Source: Nocardioides sp. Root122 (GTDB lineage Bacteria > Actinomycetota > Actinomycetes > Propionibacteriales > Nocardioidaceae). From it: a DNA stretch of 64,000 nucleotides. The position numbers were made by a program, and so were the translations under genes. The stretch spans positions 2,024 through 66,023 of the forward strand of contig NZ_LMDE01000016.1 in NCBI RefSeq assembly GCF_001425025.1, read 5' to 3'. This document shows positions 19,608 through 26,802 of the stretch, one piece after another. Under the pieces are notes generated by a model. That model ran no database searches. It was not told where the DNA came from and saw only the letters and a list, made by a program, of their open reading frames with translations. Position 1 is the first letter of the stretch. Every line of letters begins with the position of its first letter.

Positions 19608-20822
19608 ATGTCCGACATCAGCTCGCTGGGTGACCTGACGGGCAAGCGCGTCCTGGTCCGCTCGGACCTCAACGTGCCCCTCGACGGGACCACCATCACC
19701 GACGACGGCCGGATCCGCGCAAGCGTGCCGACCATCAAGCAGCTGTCCGACGCGGGAGCCCGGGTGGTCGTCACCGCCCACCTGGGCCGCCCGGGCGGCT
19801 CGCCCGACCCGAAGTACACCCTCCAGCCGGTCGCCGCGAGGCTGTCCGAGCTGCTCGGACGCCCCGTTGCGTTCGCCACCGACACCGTCGGCGCCAGCGC
19901 CACCGAGACGGTCGCCGCTCTCGCGGACGGCGAGGTCGCGGTGCTGGAGAACGTGCGGTTCAACGACGGCGAGACCAGCAAGGACGACGACGTCCGCGGG
20001 GCCTTCGCCGACCAGCTCGCGCAGCTCGCCGACGCCTTCGTCTCCGACGGCTTCGGCGTGGTGCACCGCAAGCAGGCGAGCGTGTACGACGTCGCCCTCC
20101 GGCTGCCGTCCGCCATGGGCGGGCTGGTCGCCGCCGAGGTCGACGTGCTGCGCCGGCTCACCGAGCACCCCGAGCGTCCCTACGTCGTGGTGCTGGGCGG
20201 CTCGAAGGTCTCCGACAAGCTCGGCGTCATCGACAACCTCATCGACAAGGCCGACAAGCTCCTCATCGGCGGTGGCATGGTGTTCACCTTCCTCAAGGCC
20301 CAGGGCCACGAGGTCGGCAAGAGCCTGCTCGAGGAGGACCAGCTCGACACCTGCACCCGCTACCTCTCCGAGGCCGCGGACCGGGGCGTGGAGATCCTGC
20401 TGCCGACCGACGTCGTGGTCGACACGGCGTTCCCGTCGGGCGACCGCGAGCCCCAGCCCTCCGTCGTACCCGCCTCGGGGATCCCGGCCGACGCGCTCGG
20501 CCTCGACATCGGACCCGACTCCGCCGAGGCCTTCGCGGCTGCGCTGCGCGACGCGAGGACCGTCTTCTGGAACGGCCCGATGGGCGTGTTCGAGGTGGAC
20601 GCCTTCGCCGAGGGCACGCGTGCGGTGGCGCAGGCGCTGACCGAGGTCACGTCGTCGGGTGGGCTGTCCGTCGTCGGCGGCGGCGACTCGGCCGCGGCGG
20701 TCCGCAAGCTGGGCTTCGACGAGGCCGCCTTCGGCCACATCTCCACCGGCGGTGGCGCGTCGCTGGAGTTCCTGGAGGGCAAGGAGCTCCCGGGCATCGC
20801 CGTACTCGAGAGGGAGCATTGA
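19608..20822 (+). CDS. pgk: Phosphoglycerate kinase
   Basis: 404 residues. VLVRSDLNVPLDG at the N-terminus and HLGRPGG bind the phosphoglycerate; VLGGSKVSDKLGV and the C-terminal SVVGGGDSAAA are the nucleotide-binding elements. It generates ATP from 1,3-bisphosphoglycerate. ATG at 19608 was chosen over upstream in-frame starts because those lie inside gap and the family begins at this point. Its TGA overlaps the region just before tpiA. Confidence 0.97.
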   Translation: MSDISSLGDLTGKRVLVRSDLNVPLDGTTITDDGRIRASVPTIKQLSDAGARVVVTAHLGRPGGSPDPKYTLQPVAARLSELLGRPVAFATDTVGASATETVAALADGEVAVLENVRFNDGETSKDDDVRGAFADQLAQLADAFVSDGFGVVHRKQASVYDVALRLPSAMGGLVAAEVDVLRRLTEHPERPYVVVLGGSKVSDKLGVIDNLIDKADKLLIGGGMVFTFLKAQGHEVGKSLLEEDQLDTCTRYLSEAADRGVEILLPTDVVVDTAFPSGDREPQPSVVPASGIPADALGLDIGPDSAEAFAAALRDARTVFWNGPMGVFEVDAFAEGTRAVAQALTEVTSSGGLSVVGGGDSAAAVRKLGFDEAAFGHISTGGGASLEFLEGKELPGIAVLEREH

Positions 20823-20824
20823 GC

Positions 20825-21631
20825 ATGGCCGTGGCGTCCAAGAAGAGCCGCACCCCGCTGATGGCGGGCAACTGGAAGATGAACCTCAACCACCAGGAAG
20901 CGGTGGTGCTGGTCCAGAAGCTCGCGTGGACCCTGTCCGACAAGCGTCACGACTACGGCAAGGTCGAGGTGGTCGTCGTGCCGCCGTTCACCGACATCCG
21001 TTCGGTGCAGACACTCGTCGACGGTGACCGGCTGGCCATCCGCTACGGCGCGCAAGACGTGTCCGTGCACGACAACGGCGCCTACACCGGCGAGATCTCG
21101 GCGGCCATGCTGTCGAAGCTGGGCTGCTCCTACGTCGTCGTCGGCCACTCCGAGCGCCGGATGTACCACAACGAGAGCGACGAGCTGGTCAACGCCAAGG
21201 CCCACAAGTCGCTCGCGGCCGGCATGACGCCGATCGTGTGCGTCGGCGAGGGTCTCGACGTACGCCAGGCGGGGGAGCACGTCCCCTTCACGCTGACGCA
21301 GCTCGACGGCTCGCTCGACGGGTTCACCGCCGAGCAGGTGGCCGGCCTGGTCGTCGCCTACGAGCCCGTGTGGGCGATCGGCACCGGCGAGGTGGCGACC
21401 CCCGACGACGCCCAGGAGGTGTGCGCGGCCATCCGTGGCCGCGTGCGCGAGGTGCACGGCGACGCCGCGGCCGACGGTGTCCGGGTCCTCTACGGCGGGT
21501 CGGTCAAGGCCGCCAACGTCGGGGGGATCATGGACAAGGCCGACGTCGACGGGTGCCTGGTCGGCGGCGCGAGCCTGCAGGTCGACGAGTTCGGTGGGAT
21601 CTGCCGCTTCTACGACATGCCGGTGCTGTGA
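20825..21631 (+). CDS. tpiA: Triosephosphate isomerase
   Basis: 268 residues. LMAGNWKMNLN carries the substrate Asn and Lys; VVVGHSERR holds the catalytic His; YEPVWAIGTG carries the catalytic Glu; YGGSVKAAN is the phosphate-binding loop. ATG at 20825 has AGGGAG 8 bases upstream, inside the end of pgk; a TTG at 20819 is in frame but less well placed. It interconverts dihydroxyacetone phosphate and glyceraldehyde-3-phosphate, completing the triose block with gap and pgk. Confidence 0.97.
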   Translation: MAVASKKSRTPLMAGNWKMNLNHQEAVVLVQKLAWTLSDKRHDYGKVEVVVVPPFTDIRSVQTLVDGDRLAIRYGAQDVSVHDNGAYTGEISAAMLSKLGCSYVVVGHSERRMYHNESDELVNAKAHKSLAAGMTPIVCVGEGLDVRQAGEHVPFTLTQLDGSLDGFTAEQVAGLVVAYEPVWAIGTGEVATPDDAQEVCAAIRGRVREVHGDAAADGVRVLYGGSVKAANVGGIMDKADVDGCLVGGASLQVDEFGGICRFYDMPVL

Positions 21632-21674
21632 GCCGCTCGCCGGTGCGTCACGGACGTGACGTAGGCTTCCGCTC

Positions 21675-21914
21675 GTGATTCTGCTCTTCACCATCCTGCT
21701 CGTCATTGCGAGCGCGATCATGATTCTGCTGGTGCTGCTCCACAAGGGACGCGGCGGTGGCCTCTCCGACATGTTCGGCGGCGGTGTCTCCAGCAGCCTG
21801 GGGGGATCGTCGGTGGCTGAGCGCAACCTCGACCGGTTCACCATCGGGGTCGGCGTCATCTGGTTTGCCTGCATCATCGCCCTCGGCCTGCTCATGGCCT
21901 ACCAGGGCAACTGA
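21675..21914 (+). CDS. secG: Preprotein translocase subunit SecG
   Basis: 79 residues with two membrane helices (residues 2-22 and 55-74) joined by a Gly-rich loop GRGGGLSDMFGGG, the normal SecG pattern. It assists SecYE in protein export. The start is GTG at 21675: TAGGCT at 21662-21667 lies 7 bases upstream with no Shine-Dalgarno sequence, a clean leaderless case, so it can be expressed independently of the glycolytic genes before it. Confidence 0.95.
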   Translation: MILLFTILLVIASAIMILLVLLHKGRGGGLSDMFGGGVSSSLGGSSVAERNLDRFTIGVGVIWFACIIALGLLMAYQGN

Positions 21915-21944
21915 CATCCCCGGTCGCCGGGAGAAGGAGCTGTC

Positions 21945-22304
21945 GTGGCTGGTGGAGGAAACGCGATCCGTGGGAGTCGGGTCGGGGCGGGCCCCATGGG
22001 CGAGGCCGAGCGGGGCGAGGCTGCCCCTCGGCAGACCGTCACCTACTTCTGCAGTCATGACCACCGGTCGGTGGTGACGTTCGCGATCGAGGCCGCCGTG
22101 CCCGACTCGTGGGACTGCCCGAAGTGCGGCCTCCCGGCCAGCCTCGACAGCGAGAACCCGCCGCCGGCGCCCAAGATCGAGCCCTACAAGACGCACCTGG
22201 CCTACGTGAAGGAGCGTCGCAGCGAGACCGAGGCGGCCGACATCCTCGACGAGGCCGTCGCGCTCCTGCGCAGCCGCCGCAAGGCCGGCGAGATCATCTT
22301 CTGA
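21945..22304 (+). CDS. rbpA: RNA polymerase-binding protein RbpA
   Basis: 119 residues. RbpA is an actinobacterial transcription factor that binds the principal sigma factor and stabilises open promoter complexes. The core domain shows TVTYFCSHDHRSVVTF and WDCPKCGLPA, and the C-terminal sigma-interaction helix is ERRSETEAADILDEAV. GAAGGAG precedes the GTG start. Its TGA stop (22302-22304) is also the first three bases of the 31-bp repeat array that follows, an exact abutment. Confidence 0.96.
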   Translation: MAGGGNAIRGSRVGAGPMGEAERGEAAPRQTVTYFCSHDHRSVVTFAIEAAVPDSWDCPKCGLPASLDSENPPPAPKIEPYKTHLAYVKERRSETEAADILDEAVALLRSRRKAGEIIF

Positions 22305-22425
22305 CCGGGCGCTTCCTCGCGCTGGGAGCGGCTGACCGGGCGCTTCCTCGCGCTGAAGGGCGCTGACCGGGCACTCCCTCGCGCTGAAGGGCGCCGACGG
22401 GGCGCTTCCTCGCGCTGAGGAACGC
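22302..22425 (+). repeat. Left array of four 31-bp repeats bounding the nuclease-like gene
   Basis: Units start at 22302, 22333, 22364 and 22395. The core is TGACCGGGCGCTTCCTCGCG followed by CTGAAGGGCGC; the third unit has ACTCCC and the fourth begins CGACGG. The first TGA is the rbpA stop codon. Because 31 leaves remainder 1 on division by 3, the TGA of units 1-3 falls in all three reading frames. The same unit appears inverted at 23461-23553. Confidence 0.9.
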
Positions 22426-22478
22426 GCGCCTGTGGATGACTCACGTCGCTGGGGCGTCGTCTGCGGCATGGTCGGTCG

Positions 22479-23468
22479 ATGCCCTGTCTGCCGCTGTGGT
22501 GCCGTGACGTCGTCCTGCTCGGCGTATCTGCTCCGCTTCCACTCGACCGTCCCTTCACCGCGCGCGAGGCTGACGCGCTCGGTGTGCCGGCAAGCCTCCG
22601 GCACAAGCTGGTTGCTCAAGGCCTGATCAGGCCCTTGGTGCGCGGCGTGTTCGTCGCCCGCCAGGTGCCGGACTCGTTCCGCCTCAGGGTGGCAGCTGTG
22701 AGCCTCGTGGCACCCGCGCATGCCGTCGTCGTCGATCGGACGGCGGCGTGGATACACGGTGTCGATGCGCTGCCGCGCAGCGCGATCCATGAGATGCCGC
22801 AGCTCGACCTCTACAGCAGACAGCAGAGCCGGATGCGCCGATCCGGCGTCGCCAGTGGGATCCGCGACCTTGCGGCCCGCGACCTGCAGCACGTCGGCGA
22901 CCTCGCGGTGACCACACCCTTGCGCACGGCGTGCGACCTGGGACGCTCGCTGTGGCGGTACGACGCGATCGCAGCGCTCGACGGGTTCCTCCGCGGTGGT
23001 GTCGACCGAGCACAACTGCTCGACGAGGTCGGTCGCTTCAAGGGCTTCCGCGGCGTCATACAGCTCCGACGACTGGCTCCCCTCGCCGACAACGGAGCAG
23101 AGTCTCCTCCCGAGAGCGCCCTTCGGCTCCACTGGCACGAGGCGGAGGTCCCGGCGTGGCCTCGTACGCAGATCTGGGTGCACGACGATGACGGAACCCC
23201 TCGCTTCCGCATCGACGTGGGCGACGAGGACGTCCGGTTCGGTGCCGAGTACTTCGGGGAGCAGTTCCACGACGCGGATCAGGAGGAGGACGACGAGAAC
23301 CGTCTGGCCTGGCTCGAGAGCGAGCGCCACTGGCGGATGGAGGTCTTCACCAAGGTTGACGTCTACGGCACCGAGCTGACCGCGGGCGACCGCCTGTTCG
23401 TCGGTCATGCCAGGGCAAGGGCCGCGCTGGGGCGCCGCGAGGCGTCGTACATCGACCTGGCGCGGTGA
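22479..23468 (+). CDS. AbiEi/DUF559-like protein: N-terminal winged-helix-like region, C-terminal nuclease-like domain
   Basis: 329 residues. The first ~60 (PFTAREADALGVPASLRH, then GLIRPLVRGVFV) resemble the winged helix of AbiEi-type antitoxin domains. The C-terminal part has AESPPESALRLHWHEAEVP (207-225), FRIDVGD (243-249) and GAEYFGEQFH (255-264); the spacing of ES, RID and EY follows the PD-(D/E)xK-like core of DUF559/Vsr-related proteins, though the usual EYDG is EYFG here. Codon use is less strictly G/C-biased than in neighbours. The ATG at 22479 is the best available but lacks a clear ribosome site. It is the only gene between the two inverted 31-bp arrays. The nuclease assignment is by motif resemblance and untested. 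Confidence 0.65.
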   Translation: MPCLPLWCRDVVLLGVSAPLPLDRPFTAREADALGVPASLRHKLVAQGLIRPLVRGVFVARQVPDSFRLRVAAVSLVAPAHAVVVDRTAAWIHGVDALPRSAIHEMPQLDLYSRQQSRMRRSGVASGIRDLAARDLQHVGDLAVTTPLRTACDLGRSLWRYDAIAALDGFLRGGVDRAQLLDEVGRFKGFRGVIQLRRLAPLADNGAESPPESALRLHWHEAEVPAWPRTQIWVHDDDGTPRFRIDVGDEDVRFGAEYFGEQFHDADQEEDDENRLAWLESERHWRMEVFTKVDVYGTELTAGDRLFVGHARARAALGRREASYIDLAR

Positions 23469-23553
23469 CACCGCGAGGAAGTGCCCGGTCAGCCCGTGTC
23501 AGCGCGAGGAAGTGCCCGGTCAGCCCGTGTCAGCGCGAGGAAGCGCCCGGTCA
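23461..23553 (-). repeat. Right array of three 31-bp repeats, inverted relative to the left array
   Basis: Read on the minus strand, units begin at 23553, 23522 and 23491 with TGACCGGGC(G/A)CTTCCTCG and end in CTGACACGGGC. The first TGA is the stop codon of pgl. The three TGAs again fall in three frames. The array ends at a perfect hairpin GCGGTG-A-CACCGC (23462-23474) that includes the stop codon of the nuclease-like gene. Confidence 0.9.
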
Positions 23554-24294
23554 GCGCTGGGGGGCGGCGGCGTCGTCGAGCCACCAGATGGTCTCCACCG
23601 TGCCGCGCGGGACACGCGCCGGGCACTCGACGGCCTCGGGGGAGCCGGGGGCGGCGGGGCCGGTCAGGGCCCGGGCGATGGCGTCGGCCTTGTCCGCACC
23701 GGCAGCGACGAACCACACCGCGTTGCTGCGCTCCATCGCCTCGAAGGTCAGCGAGAGCCGCTCCGGCGGCGGCTTCGGCGACTCCTCCACGGGTACGACG
23801 ATCGCGTCGGCGACCACGGCCGCCGGGTGCCCGGGGAAGAGCGAGGCCACGTGCCCGTCGGGGCCGATGCCGAGCATCAGCACCTCGAAGAAGCCCGCAC
23901 CACGCTCGCGCACGGCTGCGCTGTAGGCGTCGGCGGCCTCGCCGAGTGATAGGCCGGCGTCGCTGGGCGGCATCACGTGCACGTTGTCCGGGTCGACGCC
24001 GACCGCGTCGATGAAGTCGCGGTGCGCCTGGACCTCGTTGCGGTCCTCGGAGCCACTGTGCAGCCAGCGCTCGTCGCCCCACCACAGCACGACCCGTGAC
24101 CAGTCGACGTCGGAGTCGCCGGACAGGCGGGCGATCGCCGCGTGGATCTCCTCGGCGATGCTGCCGCCGGTCAGGCCGATGTGGGGCACCTCGCCGCGCG
24201 CCTGGACAGCGGCGATCCGCTCGAGCAGGGCCGCGGCCACGTCCGTGGCGAGCTCACCGCGGCCGGGAAAGGGGCGTACCTCCGAGACGGTCAC
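23551..24294 (-). CDS. pgl: 6-phosphogluconolactonase
   Basis: 247 residues of the DevB/SOL family. Marks are HIGLTGGSIAEEI near residue 38, WWGDERWLHSGSEDRN and MLGIGPDGHVASLFPGH, which carry the catalytic His and phosphate-binding residues. It hydrolyses 6-phosphogluconolactone in the oxidative pentose phosphate pathway. The GTG start overlaps the opcA stop as GTGA, so translation is coupled. It is the last gene of tkt-tal-pgi-zwf-opcA-pgl, and its stop codon is the first triplet of the right 31-bp repeat array. Confidence 0.95.
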   Translation of the reverse strand: MTVSEVRPFPGRGELATDVAAALLERIAAVQARGEVPHIGLTGGSIAEEIHAAIARLSGDSDVDWSRVVLWWGDERWLHSGSEDRNEVQAHRDFIDAVGVDPDNVHVMPPSDAGLSLGEAADAYSAAVRERGAGFFEVLMLGIGPDGHVASLFPGHPAAVVADAIVVPVEESPKPPPERLSLTFEAMERSNAVWFVAAGADKADAIARALTGPAAPGSPEAVECPARVPRGTVETIWWLDDAAAPQR

Positions 24295-25205
24295 TTCTTC
24301 TTGCCCTCCAGCTTCACGAGCTTCGCCGCGGTCGCGGCGTAGGTGTCGTCCTCGTCGAGTCGGCGCAGCTCCTCGGCGAGCAGCGCCGGGACCTCGCGCC
24401 GCTTGAGGGCGACCGGCCGGTCGGGGCGGTGCGGCGAGGAGAACGTCGCCAGTCGCCCGTCGGAGCGCGAGATGCTGATGGGGCCCTCCTTGGTGTCCAT
24501 GGTGACCTCGGTGATGCCGGGGCCGGACGAGGTGTCCCGCTCGACCGCGACCTTGAGGCGGTCGCACAGCCAGGCGACGAGCAGGTCGGCGCTCGGGCTG
24601 ATCCGTTCGGCGGTGACGTTCGCGCCGGTCACCTTGATCGGGTGCTGGTCGAGCGCGGCTGCCAGCAGCGCTCGCCACGGGGTGAGCCGCGTCCAGGCGA
24701 GGTCGGTGTTGCCGGGCGCGTAGGAGCGGCACTGGTTGACCATCGCAGTCGACTTGCCGCGCGCGACGGCGGCGGCGTCGGTGATCCGCCGCTGGGCGAG
24801 ACGGCCGAGCGGGTCGTTGGCCGGATCGGCCGGGGCGGCCGTCGGCCACCAGATCGCAACGGGGGAGTCGGGCAGGAGGAGCGGCAGCACGACGGACTCG
24901 GCGTGCTTGACGACCTCGCCCTTGAGCCGGATCAGCGCGGTCTCACCGCCCCACCCGTCGCCGCTGCCGACCTGCGCATTGACGTGGGGCCCGCCGCGGG
25001 CGTCGCCGAGGATCACCCCGAGGACCCGGGACGGGTGCTCGCGCGAGGCCCGCTTGGCGGCCTGCATGGCCTCCACGGCGTCGTCCTCGGGGGCCACGAT
25101 GATCAGCGTCATGACCATGCCCATGGCCGGGCTGCCGGCGCGGGTGCGGGAGCGGACGAACTCCGCGGCGATCTCGGACGACGTGGTGTCGGTGAGCTCG
25201 ATCAT
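24291..25205 (-). CDS. opcA: Glucose-6-phosphate dehydrogenase assembly protein OpcA
   Basis: 304 residues. Recognised by the conserved blocks AIWWPTAAPADPANDPLG, AQRRITDAAAV and TDLAWTRLTPWRALLAA. OpcA is needed for full activity or assembly of glucose-6-phosphate dehydrogenase in actinobacteria and cyanobacteria. ATG at 25205 was chosen because the protein then begins MIELTDTTSSEIAAEFV as in relatives; an earlier ATG would add a low-complexity leader. It sits between zwf and pgl and overlaps pgl by 4 bp. Confidence 0.94.
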   Translation of the reverse strand: MIELTDTTSSEIAAEFVRSRTRAGSPAMGMVMTLIIVAPEDDAVEAMQAAKRASREHPSRVLGVILGDARGGPHVNAQVGSGDGWGGETALIRLKGEVVKHAESVVLPLLLPDSPVAIWWPTAAPADPANDPLGRLAQRRITDAAAVARGKSTAMVNQCRSYAPGNTDLAWTRLTPWRALLAAALDQHPIKVTGANVTAERISPSADLLVAWLCDRLKVAVERDTSSGPGITEVTMDTKEGPISISRSDGRLATFSSPHRPDRPVALKRREVPALLAEELRRLDEDDTYAATAAKLVKLEGKKK

Positions 25206-25278
25206 CTCGGGGTCCCCTCGGTGTTGTTCGGCGCAGGAACGGAGTGGGGGAGGCGAGGAGCAGCGTGGGGTGAGGTCA

Positions 25279-26802
25279 TCAGGGCCTCCTCCAGGTGCGG
25301 CCGTCACGGGCGAGCATCGCATCGGCGGACGCCGGCCCCCAGGTGCCGGAGTCGTACTGCTCGGGCTTGCCCTTCTTGGCCCAGTGGTCGAGCACCGGGT
25401 CGAGGATCTTCCAGGACAGCTCGACCTCCTCGTGGCGCGGGAACAGCGGCGGGTCGCCGAGCAGCACGTCGAGGATCAGTCGTTCGTAGGCCTCGGCGCT
25501 CGCCTCGGTGAAGGAGCCGCCGTAGGCGAAGTCCATGTTGACGTCGCGGATCTCCATCGCGGTGCCCGGCACCTTCGACCCGAACCGCATGGTCATGCCC
25601 TCGTCGGGCTGCACGCGGATCACGAGGGCGTTCTGGGTGAGGTCCTCGGTGGCGGTCTGGCTGAACGGCAGGTGGGGCGCGCGCTTGAAGACGACGGCGA
25701 CCTCGGTGACGCGACGTCCCAGCCGCTTGCCGGTGCGGAGGTAGAACGGGACCCCGGCCCAACGGCGGGTGTCGCAGTGCACGGTGATCGCGGCGTAGGT
25801 CTCGGTGGTGGAGGTCGGCTTGATCCCCTCCTCCTCCAGGAAGCCGTTGACCTTCTCGCCGCCGGCCCAGCCGGGGGCGTACTGCCCGCGCGCCGTGGTG
25901 AGGTCGAGTCGCTTGGGCAGCATGGTCGAGGCGAGCACCTTCTGCTTCTCGATCCGCAGGCTCTCGGCGTCGAACGCGATCGGCTCCTCCATCGCGACGA
26001 GCGCCATCAGCTGGAGGAGGTGGTTCTGGATCACGTCACGTGCCGCACCGATGCCGTCGTAGTAGCCGGCGCGGCCACCGATGCCGATGTCCTCGGCCAT
26101 GGTGATCTGCACGTGGTCGACGTAGTTGGAGTTCCAGATCGGCTCGAACATGTTGTTGGCGAAGCGCATCGCCAGGATGTTCTGCACCGTCTCCTTGCCG
26201 AGGTAGTGGTCGATCCGGAAGATCGACCCCGACGGGAAGACATTGCCGAGGATGTCGTTGAGCTCACGGGCCGACTCGAGGTCGTGGCCGAACGGCTTCT
26301 CGACGACCACGCGCCGCCACTGGCCCTCGCGGTGGTCGGCGAGGCCGTGCTCCTTGAGCTGGCCGACGACCGTGCCGAAGAAGCCGGGCGGGATGGCGAG
26401 GTAGAACGCCATGTTGCCGTTGGTGCCGCGGAGCTGGTCGAGCTCCTCGACCGTGCGGCGCAGCTGGTCGAAGGCCATGTCGTCGTCGAAGTCGCCCGAC
26501 ACGAAGCGGAAGCCTTCGGAGAGCTGGTTCCAGACCTCCTCGCGGAACGGCGTACGTGCGTGCTCGCGGACGGCGTCGTGCACGATCTGGGCGAAGTCCT
26601 GGTCGGCCCAGTCGCGCCGCGCGAAGCCCACCAGGCTGAAACCGGGCGGCAGCAGGCCGCGGTTGGCGAGGTCGTAGATCGCGGGCATGATCTTCTTGCG
26701 CGACAGGTCGCCCGTGACGCCGAAGAGCACCATCCCGCACGGACCGGCGATGCGGGGGAGCCGGCGGTCCTGCGGGTCGCGCAGCGGGTTGGTGGGGCTC
26801 AT
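25279..26802 (-). CDS. zwf: Glucose-6-phosphate 1-dehydrogenase
   Basis: 507 residues. The NADP site GVTGDLSRKKIMPAIYDL lies near residues 28-45; EKPFG binds the coenzyme and substrate; RIDHYLGKE contains the catalytic His and Lys. It oxidises glucose-6-phosphate to 6-phosphogluconolactone and makes NADPH. The ATG shares one base with the pgi stop (TGATG), so the genes are translationally coupled. A 73-bp spacer separates it from opcA. Confidence 0.97.
   Translation of the reverse strand: MSPTNPLRDPQDRRLPRIAGPCGMVLFGVTGDLSRKKIMPAIYDLANRGLLPPGFSLVGFARRDWADQDFAQIVHDAVREHARTPFREEVWNQLSEGFRFVSGDFDDDMAFDQLRRTVEELDQLRGTNGNMAFYLAIPPGFFGTVVGQLKEHGLADHREGQWRRVVVEKPFGHDLESARELNDILGNVFPSGSIFRIDHYLGKETVQNILAMRFANNMFEPIWNSNYVDHVQITMAEDIGIGGRAGYYDGIGAARDVIQNHLLQLMALVAMEEPIAFDAESLRIEKQKVLASTMLPKRLDLTTARGQYAPGWAGGEKVNGFLEEEGIKPTSTTETYAAITVHCDTRRWAGVPFYLRTGKRLGRRVTEVAVVFKRAPHLPFSQTATEDLTQNALVIRVQPDEGMTMRFGSKVPGTAMEIRDVNMDFAYGGSFTEASAEAYERLILDVLLGDPPLFPRHEEVELSWKILDPVLDHWAKKGKPEQYDSGTWGPASADAMLARDGRTWRRP

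Noticed and set aside
22302..22425. Possible CRISPR array after rbpA
   Set aside because: 31-bp units abut with no spacers, and an inverted copy set lies 1.1 kb away.
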